A DNA stretch of 27,909 nt, taken from an uncultured Lachnospiraceae bacterium. GTDB lineage: Bacteria > Bacillota > Clostridia > Lachnospirales > Lachnospiraceae. The stretch covers positions 1 to 27,909 of the forward strand of contig CARQVR010000042.1 in the NCBI GenBank assembly GCA_949051815.1, written 5' to 3'. Below, in pieces: positions 14,716 to 23,674 of this stretch (position 1 is the stretch's first letter; each line of letters opens with the position of its first letter). Both the position numbers and the translations under genes were made by a program. Below the pieces are notes generated by a model. The model saw only the letters and a program-made list of their open reading frames with translations, was not told where the DNA came from and did no database searches.

Positions 14716-15444
14716 TCAGCCCCCTGTCATTTTGTGGGTTTTCCTCGCCTCGTCAAAAATATACTGAATTATTTCCTCTCTGTCCCGGGGATCCACGTTC
14801 ACGTACTGTACGCGATGGTCAAATACGCCCGGCTCCTTCTCCAGTTCATTCACCGCCAGAACCTTCCCCACTAGCCGGTACTCTTTCTCCCGTCCTTCAA
14901 TCTGTAAATGATACTTACACAGAATCAGACTGTTCACTTCATATGCATAGTATGCGACAAACCGCAGTCCTCCGCCGCTGATATCCACGATCACGCTGCT
15001 TTTCAACGGCAGCTCCGGCAGCAGCTCCTCCTGCGCGGCCAAAGAGATCTCTTCCTCCTCGCCAAGCTGTCTGGAATCCATCTCCAGCGCACAGCTGAAC
15101 CTGTAGTACTCCCTTCTCTGGTAATTGCGCAGATTACTCGTCAGATCCATCACCAGCACATACTGTCCGTTAAAACGGTAGCGGTCTACCACCCGCGCGG
15201 TACACTGATAAACGACATTGTCACCGAAAAAATACATATCGTACTCACCGTCCACCGGCAAAAGGATCAGCTTGCCCTCCTCAATCGGCATGGCAACCTC
15301 CACACGGTCTTCCGTAAGTACCTTCAAAAGCCGGCTCCGGTGGGCTTTTCGCTGCCTGCTGTCCTCCGGCTCCCGCTCTCTGCCTATTGCCTTGAGCTCT
15401 ACCTCTCCACCCGAAGCCACATACTTTGATAAAATGCCTGACAT
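14716..15444 (-). CDS. PilZ/YcgR-type c-di-GMP-binding flagellar regulator
   Basis: The 242-residue protein combines an N-terminal YcgR-like beta domain (about 35-105, ending QYVLVMDLTSN) with a C-terminal PilZ domain that carries both c-di-GMP signatures: RxxxR at 111-115 (in QRREYYRF) and DxSxxG at 154-159 (in DISGGG). YcgR in enterics and the related MotI (DgrA/YpfA) of B. subtilis bind c-di-GMP and slow or clutch the flagellar motor, so a similar brake is the likely role here. GGAGG lies 6 bases before the ATG at 15444. It sits between flhG and cheB, where B. subtilis has no gene, placing the second-messenger control inside the motility operon itself. Confidence 0.9.
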   Translation of the reverse strand: MSGILSKYVASGGEVELKAIGREREPEDSRQRKAHRSRLLKVLTEDRVEVAMPIEEGKLILLPVDGEYDMYFFGDNVVYQCTARVVDRYRFNGQYVLVMDLTSNLRNYQRREYYRFSCALEMDSRQLGEEEEISLAAQEELLPELPLKSSVIVDISGGGLRFVAYYAYEVNSLILCKYHLQIEGREKEYRLVGKVLAVNELEKEPGVFDHRVQYVNVDPRDREEIIQYIFDEARKTHKMTGG

Positions 15445-15474
15445 GTCTTACCTCCCGGCCTGCACACCGGCCGT

Positions 15475-16350
15475 CTATCTGCCTGAAATGATATGGGACA
15501 GGAATGCCGCCATACCGCGTCTTGGAATATTTTTGTCCGGTTCCCTGTTCATCAGCTTCGCCGCTACGATCTCATAGGCGATGGCTGATCTGGCCTTGGG
15601 ATTATCCAGCGATACCGGCATCTGCTGCATCACCGCCTTCGCCAGAAGCTGATCCTGTGGTATCATCCCCAGATAGGAAACCGGCACATTCAGATACCGC
15701 TCCACCACCGTCTCCAGCTTCCCGTAGAGCGAAAGCGCCTCCTGCTCTCCTGTCACTTTGTTGGCCAGCACCTTTACCTGCGTCGACTCCGCCCGATAGC
15801 GGGGATGGCGGCCAAGCGCCTTTAAGAGCGAATAGGAATCCGTAATGGAAGTCGGCTCCGGTGTGGTCACCAGCAGTATTTCGCCGCTGGCCACCAGAAA
15901 TTCCAGCACCGTGTCGGAAATCCCGGCTCCCGTATCCACGATAATGGTTTCCGCCATTTCATCCAGCTCCGCCAGATTGTCAATGATATACCCCACATTA
16001 TCCTTATCCAGATTCGACATCCCCGTGATCCCGGAACCGCCCGATATGAAGCCTACGTCCATAGGACCCCATGTAATAATATCGCTGATGCTTTTCCCCT
16101 GATAAATTAAATCACACAAGTTATGTTTGGGCACCGCCCCGAACATGATCTCTATATTGGCAAGCCCGAAATCCGCGTCCAGAATAATAACCTTCTGTCC
16201 CATTCTTCGAAACTGTATGGCAAGGTTGATGGCCGTGTTCGACTTTCCCACGCCGCCCTTACCGCTCGTGACGGTGATGACTCTGGCCAGAGGACGCTTC
16301 GGCGGAGCGCTGCCCTTTATTATCCTTCTCAGTTGTTCAGCCTGATCCAT
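15475..16350 (-). CDS. flhG: Flagellar number/placement ATPase FlhG (MinD-like)
   Basis: FlhG (YlxH) is a ParA/MinD-type ATPase that works with FlhF to set flagellar number and position and to deliver C-ring proteins. The 291 residues start with the DQAxxLR activator motif (MDQAEQLR) known to stimulate FlhF GTPase, followed by a deviant Walker A (SGKGGVGKSNTA, 29-40), the switch ILDADFGLANIEI, and VDTGAGISDTV. A terminal amphipathic helix (AAFLSHIISGR) fits a MinD-type membrane-targeting sequence. GAGGAGG lies about 8 bases before the ATG. It follows flhF by 32 bases, the usual flhF-flhG order. Confidence 0.95.
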   Translation of the reverse strand: MDQAEQLRRIIKGSAPPKRPLARVITVTSGKGGVGKSNTAINLAIQFRRMGQKVIILDADFGLANIEIMFGAVPKHNLCDLIYQGKSISDIITWGPMDVGFISGGSGITGMSNLDKDNVGYIIDNLAELDEMAETIIVDTGAGISDTVLEFLVASGEILLVTTPEPTSITDSYSLLKALGRHPRYRAESTQVKVLANKVTGEQEALSLYGKLETVVERYLNVPVSYLGMIPQDQLLAKAVMQQMPVSLDNPKARSAIAYEIVAAKLMNREPDKNIPRRGMAAFLSHIISGR

Positions 16351-16382
16351 CCGCTAGGCCTCCTCTTTCGTTCTTCCTCCGG

Positions 16383-17618
16383 TCAGTTCTTCCCGCCGAG
16401 CAGTCTCTTAACCGTCTTCTGGGGATTAAAGTCCTCTATATCGTCCGGCACGTTCTGTCCGTATGTCACATAAGAGAGCGACGCTCCCGTATAAAGCCGC
16501 AGATTCAGCAGATTTCCCAGCGTCGTCGTCTCGTCCAGCTTCGTGAAAATCAGCTTGTAATCCGCCATCTCTTTATAGGAATCCGCTATGCTGATCAGAT
16601 CCTTGTATTTCGTCGTCGCGCTTAAAACCAGATGAACCTCACTCTCCACCCTGTCGTCCACGGAATGTATAATATTACGCATGTTATCTTTTTGTGTCGC
16701 GTTCTGGTGGGAGTGTCCCGCCGTGTCAATCATAATATAATCGTAGTCCCTGAAATCCTCCAGCGCCTTGTTGATTTCTTCCACCGTATAGATCACGCGG
16801 AAAGGCACCTCCAGAATGTTCGCGTAAGTGCGGAGCTGCTCCGCCGCCGCTATCCGGTAAGTGTCCGCCGTCAAAAGCGCCACCTTCTTCTTCTCATCCA
16901 CCCGGAATTTTGAAGCGATCTTGGCAATCGTAGTGGTCTTTCCGACGCCTGTGGGACCGATGAAAAAGACAAGCTTAATGCCGCTTCCCGCCGGTTCGAT
17001 ACCGCTGGGTTTTCCAAACTTGAGAATCATCTTCTGGTAAATGTTCGCCAGCGCATAGTCGAAGGGAATATTCGGCTTATTGATCAGCTCGATCTCATCC
17101 ATGATCTCTCTGGCGTACTTCTCGTCTACCTCGTTCTCCAGCATCGTGTCATGCAGAAGATGCATGAACTTATCCGTTTCCGTCTCCTCTTTTTTCTCCT
17201 CCTGCGGCTCCTCCTTCTCCTCCTCGGGCTTTTGGAGCTGCTGTTCTAAGAGCGACTGTAAACTGTCCAGCTTCTCTTCTATGGCGCTGTTATTTTCCCC
17301 TTTCTCTCTTATGGGGCCGTTGTTCTCCTGCTTCTCCGGCCTTTCTATAACAGGTGTATTTTTAACTGTCTCCTCTTCCTTCTCCTTGTTCTGGCTGGAC
17401 GCAATCACGCTGTTGATGGCTGACACCGCCGCCGTCAGCTTCTCGCTCTCCTCCTCGAGAGCCACTGTGACCTCCACCATCGGCGATTTCAGAAACGCGA
17501 AAAGACCCTTGCTTTTCACGGGCTTCACGTTCATCACGACCACGCCTTCTCCCAGTTCCGCTCTGGCGTTTTCAATCGCTTCCTTTTCGGTTTTCGCAAT
17601 AAATTTCTTTATTATCAT
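16383..17618 (-). CDS. flhF: SRP-type GTPase FlhF
   Basis: FlhF is a signal-recognition-particle-like GTPase that marks the site of flagellar assembly. The 411 residues show the N-terminal B domain (1-55), a long acidic/charged linker (about 75-150) and the NG GTPase domain with P-loop GPTGVGKTT (221-229), DTYRIAAAEQLR (252-263), DTAGHSHQN (298-306) and TKLDETTTLGN (359-369). It is somewhat longer than B. subtilis FlhF because of the linker. Its ATG overlaps the flhA stop by one base (TAATG), so it is translationally coupled to flhA. Confidence 0.96.
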   Translation of the reverse strand: MIIKKFIAKTEKEAIENARAELGEGVVVMNVKPVKSKGLFAFLKSPMVEVTVALEEESEKLTAAVSAINSVIASSQNKEKEEETVKNTPVIERPEKQENNGPIREKGENNSAIEEKLDSLQSLLEQQLQKPEEEKEEPQEEKKEETETDKFMHLLHDTMLENEVDEKYAREIMDEIELINKPNIPFDYALANIYQKMILKFGKPSGIEPAGSGIKLVFFIGPTGVGKTTTIAKIASKFRVDEKKKVALLTADTYRIAAAEQLRTYANILEVPFRVIYTVEEINKALEDFRDYDYIMIDTAGHSHQNATQKDNMRNIIHSVDDRVESEVHLVLSATTKYKDLISIADSYKEMADYKLIFTKLDETTTLGNLLNLRLYTGASLSYVTYGQNVPDDIEDFNPQKTVKRLLGGKN

Positions 17619-19660
17619 TATGCTGTCACCATCCCAACAGACTGTAATTCAACACTGGATTCCACCTCATTGTAGGACACAACAACCAGATCTTTATAGT
17701 AGTCCTCCGTCAGCTTCTTAAAGTAAGCACGCACAATGGGGGACGTGATCACAAGCGGGATCTTGCCCAGATCTTCCAGCTTCTTGACCTCTATGCCAAG
17801 AGATTCCATAATGCTCTTGGTCTTTGCGGGATCGAGGGTGAGATAAGCCCCCTGCTCCGTCTGCTTGACGCTTGCCATAATCTCCTGCTCCAGCTTCGGA
17901 TCTAACGTCACCACGCTGGTCGTCTCGTTGGCCGGGAAGAACTTGCCCGAAATAGCGCGCTTTAAGCTCTGTCTGACATATTCCGTCAGAATATCGGTAT
18001 CTCTCGTGGTAGTCGCATAATCCGCCAGCGTCTCGAACACGGTAAGAAGATCCCTGATGGAAATGCCCTCTTTCAGGAGGTTCTGCAGCACCTTCTGTAT
18101 CTCGCCCAGTCCCAGAAGCTTGGGCACCAGCTCCTCCACAAGGGAAGGATTCGTCTCTTTTAAATTGTCCACCAGACTCTGTACATCCTGTCTCGTCAAA
18201 AGCTCCGATATGTACTGTCTGATAATCTCCGTCAAATGCGTCGCGATAATGGACGGCGGATCTACCACGGTATAACCCATGCTCTCCGCACGCTCTCTCT
18301 GTCCCTCCGTAATCCAGATGGCGGGCAGATGAAAAGAAGGCTCAAAGGTGGGAATACCCGTGATCTCTTCTTCCACATAACCGGGATTCATGGCCATATA
18401 GTGGTCGAAAAGAATCTCGCCTTCGCTGACCTGCACCCCTTTTATCTTAATAATATACTGGTTCGGATTCAACTGTATGTTATCACGCAGACGGATAATC
18501 GGCACAACTGTACCAAGCTCCAGCGCAATCTGTCTTCTGATCATAACCACACGATCCAGCAGGTCGCCGCCCTGATTGACGTCCGCCAGCGGAATAATAC
18601 CGTAACCGAACTCCAGCTCGATGGGGTCCACCTGCAAGAGTGAGGTAACGTTCTCGGGCTGTCTGATTTCCTCCGCCGCCGCTTCCTCCTCGTCCGCCTC
18701 GTGCTCGATCACGGCAGTCTCGATGGTTCCGGCCATCACTCTGCCGACTACCACAAAGATCAGACCCAGACCCACGAATACCACCGGATTCAGAGGAGTA
18801 ACGATTCCCAAAAAGGCCAGAACCGCACCCACAAGATACAGCACCTTGGGCGTACCGAAGAGCTGGCTGATCAGAACCGTACCGAAATCCGCCTCCTTGG
18901 ATCCCTTCGTCACGAGAATACCTGTGGCAAGAGAGATCAGAAGAGACGGGATCTGGCTTACCAGACCGTCACCGATGGTCAGGATCGTATATTTATTGAG
19001 CGCATCGACTACCTCCAGTCCCTGTCTGAACACACCGAAGGAAATACCGCCCACAATATTGATAAAGGTGATTACCAGACCTGCTGTCGCATCTCCCTTT
19101 ACATACTTCACGGCACCGTCCATGGAACCGAAGAACGTGGATTCTTCCTGAATCTTTTCCCGGCGCTTCTTCGCCTCCTCGTCCGTAATGGCTCCGGTAT
19201 TTAAGTCCGCGTCGATAGCCATCTGCTTACCGGGCATCGCGTCCAGCGTAAATCTCGCCGTCACCTCAGCCACACGCTCGGAACCTTTGTTGATAATCAT
19301 AAACTGCACGATAATCAGAATCAGGAATACGAGAACACCGATTAACAGATCGCCGCCGCCCACATATTCACCGAAAGTCTGCACCACGTTACCGGCGTCG
19401 CCCTTAGACAGAATCAGTCTCGTGGAGGAAACGTTCAGCGCGATTCTGAAAACCGTCGTGAAGAGCAGGATCGTCGGATAAAATGACATCTGTAACACTT
19501 CATTGGCAAACATACAGCCAAACATAATTGTAAAGGCGACCGCGATATTGCAGGCCAGAAGAACGTCCAAAAGTCCCGATTGAATCGGAACGATCAACAT
19601 GATAAACGCCGCCAACAGATACAGCGTAACGCCTACATCCCCCAGTCTCAGCTTCTGCAC
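17618..19660 (-). CDS. flhA: Flagellar export gate protein FlhA
   Basis: FlhA forms the nonameric export gate and docking ring of the flagellar type III secretion system. The 680 residues have about eight transmembrane helices in the N-terminal half, the conserved cytoplasmic FHIPEP-type loop (TARFTLDAMPGKQMAIDADL, residues about 138-160, then FFGSMDGAVKYVKGD) and a large C-terminal cytoplasmic domain (about 345-680). Length is normal. The start is a GTG at 19660: AGGAGG lies 9 bases upstream, and no ATG is available in frame. The stop overlaps flhF. Confidence 0.97.
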   Translation of the reverse strand: MQKLRLGDVGVTLYLLAAFIMLIVPIQSGLLDVLLACNIAVAFTIMFGCMFANEVLQMSFYPTILLFTTVFRIALNVSSTRLILSKGDAGNVVQTFGEYVGGGDLLIGVLVFLILIIVQFMIINKGSERVAEVTARFTLDAMPGKQMAIDADLNTGAITDEEAKKRREKIQEESTFFGSMDGAVKYVKGDATAGLVITFINIVGGISFGVFRQGLEVVDALNKYTILTIGDGLVSQIPSLLISLATGILVTKGSKEADFGTVLISQLFGTPKVLYLVGAVLAFLGIVTPLNPVVFVGLGLIFVVVGRVMAGTIETAVIEHEADEEEAAAEEIRQPENVTSLLQVDPIELEFGYGIIPLADVNQGGDLLDRVVMIRRQIALELGTVVPIIRLRDNIQLNPNQYIIKIKGVQVSEGEILFDHYMAMNPGYVEEEITGIPTFEPSFHLPAIWITEGQRERAESMGYTVVDPPSIIATHLTEIIRQYISELLTRQDVQSLVDNLKETNPSLVEELVPKLLGLGEIQKVLQNLLKEGISIRDLLTVFETLADYATTTRDTDILTEYVRQSLKRAISGKFFPANETTSVVTLDPKLEQEIMASVKQTEQGAYLTLDPAKTKSIMESLGIEVKKLEDLGKIPLVITSPIVRAYFKKLTEDYYKDLVVVSYNEVESSVELQSVGMVTA

Positions 19661-19714
19661 CGCGCATCACCTCCTTTCAGACTTTTTTAATAACAATCGC
19701 TATATAAATAAAAC

Positions 19715-20827
19715 CTAAACCTTTCCTTTTAAGTGGTATACGAAAGCCAGCACCTCGGCCACCGCCTGATACAGCTCCGGCGGCACCACGCTGCCCACGT
19801 CCACATTCGCATAGAGCATACGGGCAAGGGGTTTATTTTCTACAATCTCGATGCGGTTTTCTTTCGCCACATCCTTAATCTTCTGCGCCAGATAATCGGC
19901 GCCCTTCGCCACCACAAAGGGGGCGTCGTAAAGCTCCGGCTCATACTTGATCGCCACGGCAAAATGGGTCGGGTTTGTGATAACCACATCCGCCTCGGGA
20001 AGCTGCTGCATCATACGCCTTCTGGAAGCTTCCATCATCCTCTGTCTCTGCTTACTCTTGATCTGGGGGTCACCTTCCTGATTCTTATACTCGTCCTTGA
20101 CCTCCTGCTTCGTCATCTTCATGTCCTTTTTGAACTTGATTTTCTGATAAGCAAAGTCAGCGGCTGCAATCAGCATATAGAACATGGCGATCCGGATTCC
20201 CAGATCAATCACCAGCACCCCGATCTGCACGATTCCCTGATTCAGTGACACGTCATAGAGCTGGTAGAGCGGGGGCATGTTTTTTTCGAGATAATTATAC
20301 ACCACATACCCGATCAGCGTCAGCTTCAATACGGATTTTATAAGTTCCATCAGCGAATTGGCCGAAAAAATCCGCTTCACGCCGTTCACCGGATTCAGTT
20401 TACTGAACTTCGGCTTAAGCGGCTTTGAAGTAATCTTCCATTTCACCTGCAGAAGGTTCGTGATAAAAGCCACCAGAAATCCCACAAGCAGAAATGGCGC
20501 GATAATCTGCAAAATCCGCAGCAGGGCGTTCACAAAAAGCATCCGGAAGGTCTGTACCTGAATGTGCCCGTCGTAAAGCTTCACGTACTCCGGAATCCGG
20601 GAATAAATGCTCTGCATATTCCCCACAAAAACCGTTCCCATGTACTCTGCCAGAAAGCGAAGCATCAAAAAGGCCGCAAGCATTTCAAACGCGCTGGTCA
20701 CCTCTTTGCTCTTGGCCACCTGTCCTTCTTTACGGGCATCCTCCAGCTTTTTACTGGTAGGCTCTTCTGTCTTTTCTCCTCCCGGACCGTCCTTGGCAAA
20801 GAACTGGAGATTATACCTTAAAATCAA
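19715..20827 (-). CDS. flhB: Flagellar export switch protein FlhB
   Basis: FlhB switches export specificity from rod/hook to filament proteins after self-cleavage. The 370 residues show GPGGEKTEEPTSKKLEDARK at the N-terminus, four transmembrane helices (about 45-225) and the cytoplasmic autocleavage motif N285-P286-T287-H288 (cut between N and P). The ORF starts with TTG at 20827, overlapping the fliR stop as TTGA, with GGAGGGG upstream; no ATG is available near the conserved NLQFF N-terminus, so I accept TTG. The C-terminus (YQAVAEVLAFVYHLK) is the normal family end. Confidence 0.95.
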   Translation of the reverse strand: MILRYNLQFFAKDGPGGEKTEEPTSKKLEDARKEGQVAKSKEVTSAFEMLAAFLMLRFLAEYMGTVFVGNMQSIYSRIPEYVKLYDGHIQVQTFRMLFVNALLRILQIIAPFLLVGFLVAFITNLLQVKWKITSKPLKPKFSKLNPVNGVKRIFSANSLMELIKSVLKLTLIGYVVYNYLEKNMPPLYQLYDVSLNQGIVQIGVLVIDLGIRIAMFYMLIAAADFAYQKIKFKKDMKMTKQEVKDEYKNQEGDPQIKSKQRQRMMEASRRRMMQQLPEADVVITNPTHFAVAIKYEPELYDAPFVVAKGADYLAQKIKDVAKENRIEIVENKPLARMLYANVDVGSVVPPELYQAVAEVLAFVYHLKGKV

Positions 20828-21603
20828 ACCATCCCCTCCACAAAAGATACAATCATACGTTTCATCTGCGTGAATACGTTGTCCGACAAAGCAGGCAGCA
20901 TCCGCACAGAGAGAAAGAGGATTCCCAGTCCCACAAGCACCTTAAGCTGCATACCCACGGCAAACATGTTAAGCTGCGGGGACACCTTGGCAAGCACGCC
21001 AAGCACACAGTTTAAAAAGATCATTGCACAGAAGATCGGCAGTATGATACGGAATCCGATGATGATATAATCCCCGAGAAACATAATAATGGACTGTAAC
21101 AGCGCATCATGCTTAAAAATCGCGCCGTTCACCGGAATTAAGGTAAAGGTCTCAGCCAGCGCCCTGATCAGGTACTGGTATAAACCTGAAATAATCATAA
21201 AAAGCGTAAACATATACTGATAAAACACACCGGTAAAGGTTGCCTGCTCTTTGGTGGTCGGATCAAGCAGAGAAACCATCGACAAACCGATCTCCATGTC
21301 CGCAATACTACCCGCAAACGAAGTCACCGTAGTGCATATCTGGGCGCCCCAGCCGACAAGAAAACCCGTCAGCGCCTCCTTCATCACAATCACCGCATAG
21401 CCAGGGAGCGTGTTGTAAACCACCTCATTACGGTCCACTGACTGATAGAGCAGATAGGCGAAAAAGATACTAAAGCCGACTTTCACCCTGTGCGGCACAT
21501 TCGACATGCTAAAAAACGGAGCAACATACACAAAGCAACTGACCCGCACCAGAATCAACAGAAAATATTCCAAATCCGCATAAGTAAAGCTGATATCCAA
21601 CAT
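20824..21603 (-). CDS. fliR: Flagellar export gate protein FliR
   Basis: FliR is part of the FliP5Q4R1 export channel. The 259 residues are strongly hydrophobic with about six membrane helices, beginning with FTYADLEYFLLILVRVSCFV and containing KEALTGFLVGWGAQ and the PQLNMFAVGMQLKVLVGLGI segment typical of the family. Length is normal. It follows fliQ by 30 bases with a GAGGAAAG site, and its last codons contain the ribosome binding site of flhB. Confidence 0.95.
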   Translation of the reverse strand: MLDISFTYADLEYFLLILVRVSCFVYVAPFFSMSNVPHRVKVGFSIFFAYLLYQSVDRNEVVYNTLPGYAVIVMKEALTGFLVGWGAQICTTVTSFAGSIADMEIGLSMVSLLDPTTKEQATFTGVFYQYMFTLFMIISGLYQYLIRALAETFTLIPVNGAIFKHDALLQSIIMFLGDYIIIGFRIILPIFCAMIFLNCVLGVLAKVSPQLNMFAVGMQLKVLVGLGILFLSVRMLPALSDNVFTQMKRMIVSFVEGMV

Positions 21604-21633
21604 AATGTCACTTTCCTCTGGCGCAAACGATCT

Positions 21634-21903
21634 TTATCCGAGATAGAGGTTAAAATCTGTCCACAGCCCTGTCATAAACTCCACCATATTATTCATAACC
21701 CAGTGGCCCATAAGCATCAGCGACAAAAAGATAGCCAGCACCTTCGGCACGAAAGTAAGCGTCTGTTCCTGAATCGACGTGACCGTCTGGAAAATACTCA
21801 CAAGCAGACCCACGCACAGAGACACCAGAAGCATTGGCGCACTGCATTTGATAATTGTATAAATTGCCTGCGCGGCAATCTCGGTGACGTCATTGACTGT
21901 CAT
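21634..21903 (-). CDS. fliQ: Flagellar export gate protein FliQ
   Basis: FliQ is the small two-helix subunit of the export channel. The 89 residues hold two transmembrane helices (about 22-40 and 55-75), with the family pattern PMLLVSLCVGLLVSIFQTVT then SIQEQTLTFVPKVLAIFLSL. Length is exactly typical. It is separated from fliP by 97 bases that contain a perfect 9-bp hairpin, in contrast to the overlaps or short gaps elsewhere in the export-gate genes. Confidence 0.96.
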   Translation of the reverse strand: MTVNDVTEIAAQAIYTIIKCSAPMLLVSLCVGLLVSIFQTVTSIQEQTLTFVPKVLAIFLSLMLMGHWVMNNMVEFMTGLWTDFNLYLG

Positions 21904-21940
21904 CTACCCACACTCCGTTCCCTATAACCTGTGAACCGCT

Positions 21941-21998
21941 GTCTGTCCGCGCGCCATACAGGCTGCCTTTCGCGTACATGCCCTGTCACCGGACAGAC
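21941..21998 (-). other. Hairpin in the fliP-fliQ gap
   Basis: GTCTGTCCG (21941-21949) and CGGACAGAC (21990-21998) form a perfect 9-bp stem that closes most of the 97-base gap. An inner 5-bp stem (ACAGG 21958-21962 with CCTGT 21982-21986) is possible. No T-run follows, so it should not terminate transcription. It may be an RNA processing or stability element that adjusts the FliP to FliQ ratio. Confidence 0.5.
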
Positions 21999-22000
21999 GC

Positions 22001-22906
22001 TCAGTAATAAAATGTCTCCACGACTCCCTTGATCACCAGATACCAGCCGTCCGCCAGCACGAACAGAAGTATCTTAAACGGCATGGAAATCGTCGTCGGC
22101 GGCAGCATCATCATACCCATACTCATCAGCGTGGAAGCCACCACCATGTCAATTACAATAAACGGAATATATATAAGGAAACCGATAATAAACGCCTGCC
22201 GCAGCTCGTTTATGATAAACGCGGGCACAAGCACGCTGATCGGTATGTCGTCCAGTTCACCATTCCACTCGGTACGGCTCAGATCCATAAAAAAGTTTAC
22301 GTCGCTCTTCTGGGTCTGCGCGTACATAAACTGTCTGATCGGCGCCGCCGCCGCCGTGAGCGCCTCCTCCTGGGTCAGCTCTCCCGCCTCGAAAGGCACG
22401 ACCGCGTCCGTGTAAACCGCCGCTATCGTAGGCTGCATCACATAGAAGGTCAGAAACAGAGCTATGCCGATCAACACCGTGTTCGGCGGCGCTGTCTGCG
22501 TGTTTAACGCCTGCCTCGTAAAATGGAGTACAATAATAATCCTCGTAAACGAGGTTAACATAATAATCAATGACGGTGCAATAGCAATCAAGGTAAGAAT
22601 GATCAGAATACGCAGGGCGCCATTCACACTTCCGTTACCGTTGTTGTACGTAACCGTCACCGTATTGGCAATATTCAGTTCAGCCAGATCTTCGGCACTC
22701 TCCGAGGCACCGGGCGGATCCACATTGGTTCTCTCACTCTCCGTACCTGTGAGATTGGAGTCCCTGTATGGCGTATCAGTCACCGTATCCGGTCTGTTAT
22801 CCTCCACCGCATAGGCAGTCTGCCCCCAGCTAAGATAGAATATGCCTGCCATCATCAGCAGGCATATTAATTTTGCCAAATGATATCCGGAAAAATATCT
22901 CTTCAT
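22001..22906 (-). CDS. fliP: Flagellar export gate protein FliP
   Basis: FliP forms the core of the flagellar export channel. The 301 residues begin with a signal peptide (hydrophobic core about 11-27, likely cut after AYA at 31-33), which is normal for FliP. An extra-long charged segment (about 34-88) leads to the conserved FliP domain: PSLIIMLTSFTRIIIVLHFT, IGIALFLTFYVMQPT, VLVPAFIINELRQAFIIGFL and STLMSMGMMMLPPTTISMPF. The ATG overlaps the fliO stop (ATGA). The length exceeds the enteric homologue (about 245) because of the N-terminal segment, as is common in Clostridia. Confidence 0.96.
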   Translation of the reverse strand: MKRYFSGYHLAKLICLLMMAGIFYLSWGQTAYAVEDNRPDTVTDTPYRDSNLTGTESERTNVDPPGASESAEDLAELNIANTVTVTYNNGNGSVNGALRILIILTLIAIAPSLIIMLTSFTRIIIVLHFTRQALNTQTAPPNTVLIGIALFLTFYVMQPTIAAVYTDAVVPFEAGELTQEEALTAAAAPIRQFMYAQTQKSDVNFFMDLSRTEWNGELDDIPISVLVPAFIINELRQAFIIGFLIYIPFIVIDMVVASTLMSMGMMMLPPTTISMPFKILLFVLADGWYLVIKGVVETFYY

Positions 22907-23292
22907 TCGTCTCGCCCGTCTTCTTTTTCCAGGATTCTTTCTTTTTGTATTTTTGCGAGCACATCCCTGAAAGTGGACGCACTTCCCAAAGACCCCTCGG
23001 GAAAGTTTAAATCCTCCTCGGGAACCTCTGTTAACATTGTAACAGTATCTTTACAAACTGCAACCGCCAAATATTTCCGCCCGACCCTGACGATCTGCAC
23101 GTACTTATTATTCGACAGCCGGAGCGATTCAATCAGCTCCATGTTCGCGCCTACAGACCTGCTCTTCTGATAGCCGCCGATCCATCTGGTCACAAAGGCC
23201 GTGATCGCCAGCACGAACACAAACAGTATCAATACTGTCATAAACTGCACATAGGAGTCAGCCCTGTCTGATAATGCAGCAGCAAGAAGCAT
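22903..23292 (-). CDS. fliO: Flagellar biosynthesis protein FliO (FliZ)
   Basis: FliO helps assemble the FliP ring. The 129-residue protein has a short extracellular N-terminus, one transmembrane helix (about 16-38, MTVLILFVFVLAITAFVTRW) and a cytoplasmic FliO domain (SVGANMELIESLRLSNNKYV, then VGRKYLAVAVCKDTVTMLTE). Its ATG overlaps the cheY stop by one base (TAATG) and its stop overlaps fliP. Size, topology and position agree with B. subtilis fliZ, the fliO equivalent. Confidence 0.92.
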   Translation of the reverse strand: MLLAAALSDRADSYVQFMTVLILFVFVLAITAFVTRWIGGYQKSRSVGANMELIESLRLSNNKYVQIVRVGRKYLAVAVCKDTVTMLTEVPEEDLNFPEGSLGSASTFRDVLAKIQKERILEKEDGRDE

Positions 23293-23654
23293 TATCCTAC
23301 AACCTTCTTCACAGCCTCTAATACACGGTCAGCCTGAAAAGGTTTTACAATAAAGTCCTTAGCGCCGGACTGAATGGACTCGATAACCATGGCCTGCTGA
23401 CCCATAGCAGAGCACATGATAACCATTGCCCCGGGATCACCCTCCTTGATCTTCTTGAGAGCCTGAATACCATCCATTTCAGGCATCGTGATGTCCATCA
23501 GCACGAGATCGGGTTTCAGCTCGTTGTATTTCTCAACCGCTTTTGCGCCGTTCTCTGCCTCTCCTGCCACGTTATAGCCATTCTTAGTCAGGATGTCCTT
23601 GATCATCATTCGCATAAACGCTGCATCATCACATACTAAAATATTTTTTGCCAT
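23292..23654 (-). CDS. cheY: Chemotaxis response regulator CheY
   Basis: CheY-P binds the flagellar switch (FliM/FliY) and changes rotation. The 120 residues are a lone receiver domain with Asp9/Asp10, phospho-acceptor Asp54 (LVLMDITMPEMDG), Ser82 and Lys104 (IVKPF). AGGAG precedes the ATG. It lies directly after fliY, which encodes its phosphatase and switch partner, as in B. subtilis. Confidence 0.96.
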   Translation of the reverse strand: MAKNILVCDDAAFMRMMIKDILTKNGYNVAGEAENGAKAVEKYNELKPDLVLMDITMPEMDGIQALKKIKEGDPGAMVIMCSAMGQQAMVIESIQSGAKDFIVKPFQADRVLEAVKKVVG

Positions 23655-23674
23655 GTCTCTTCTCCTATCACATA

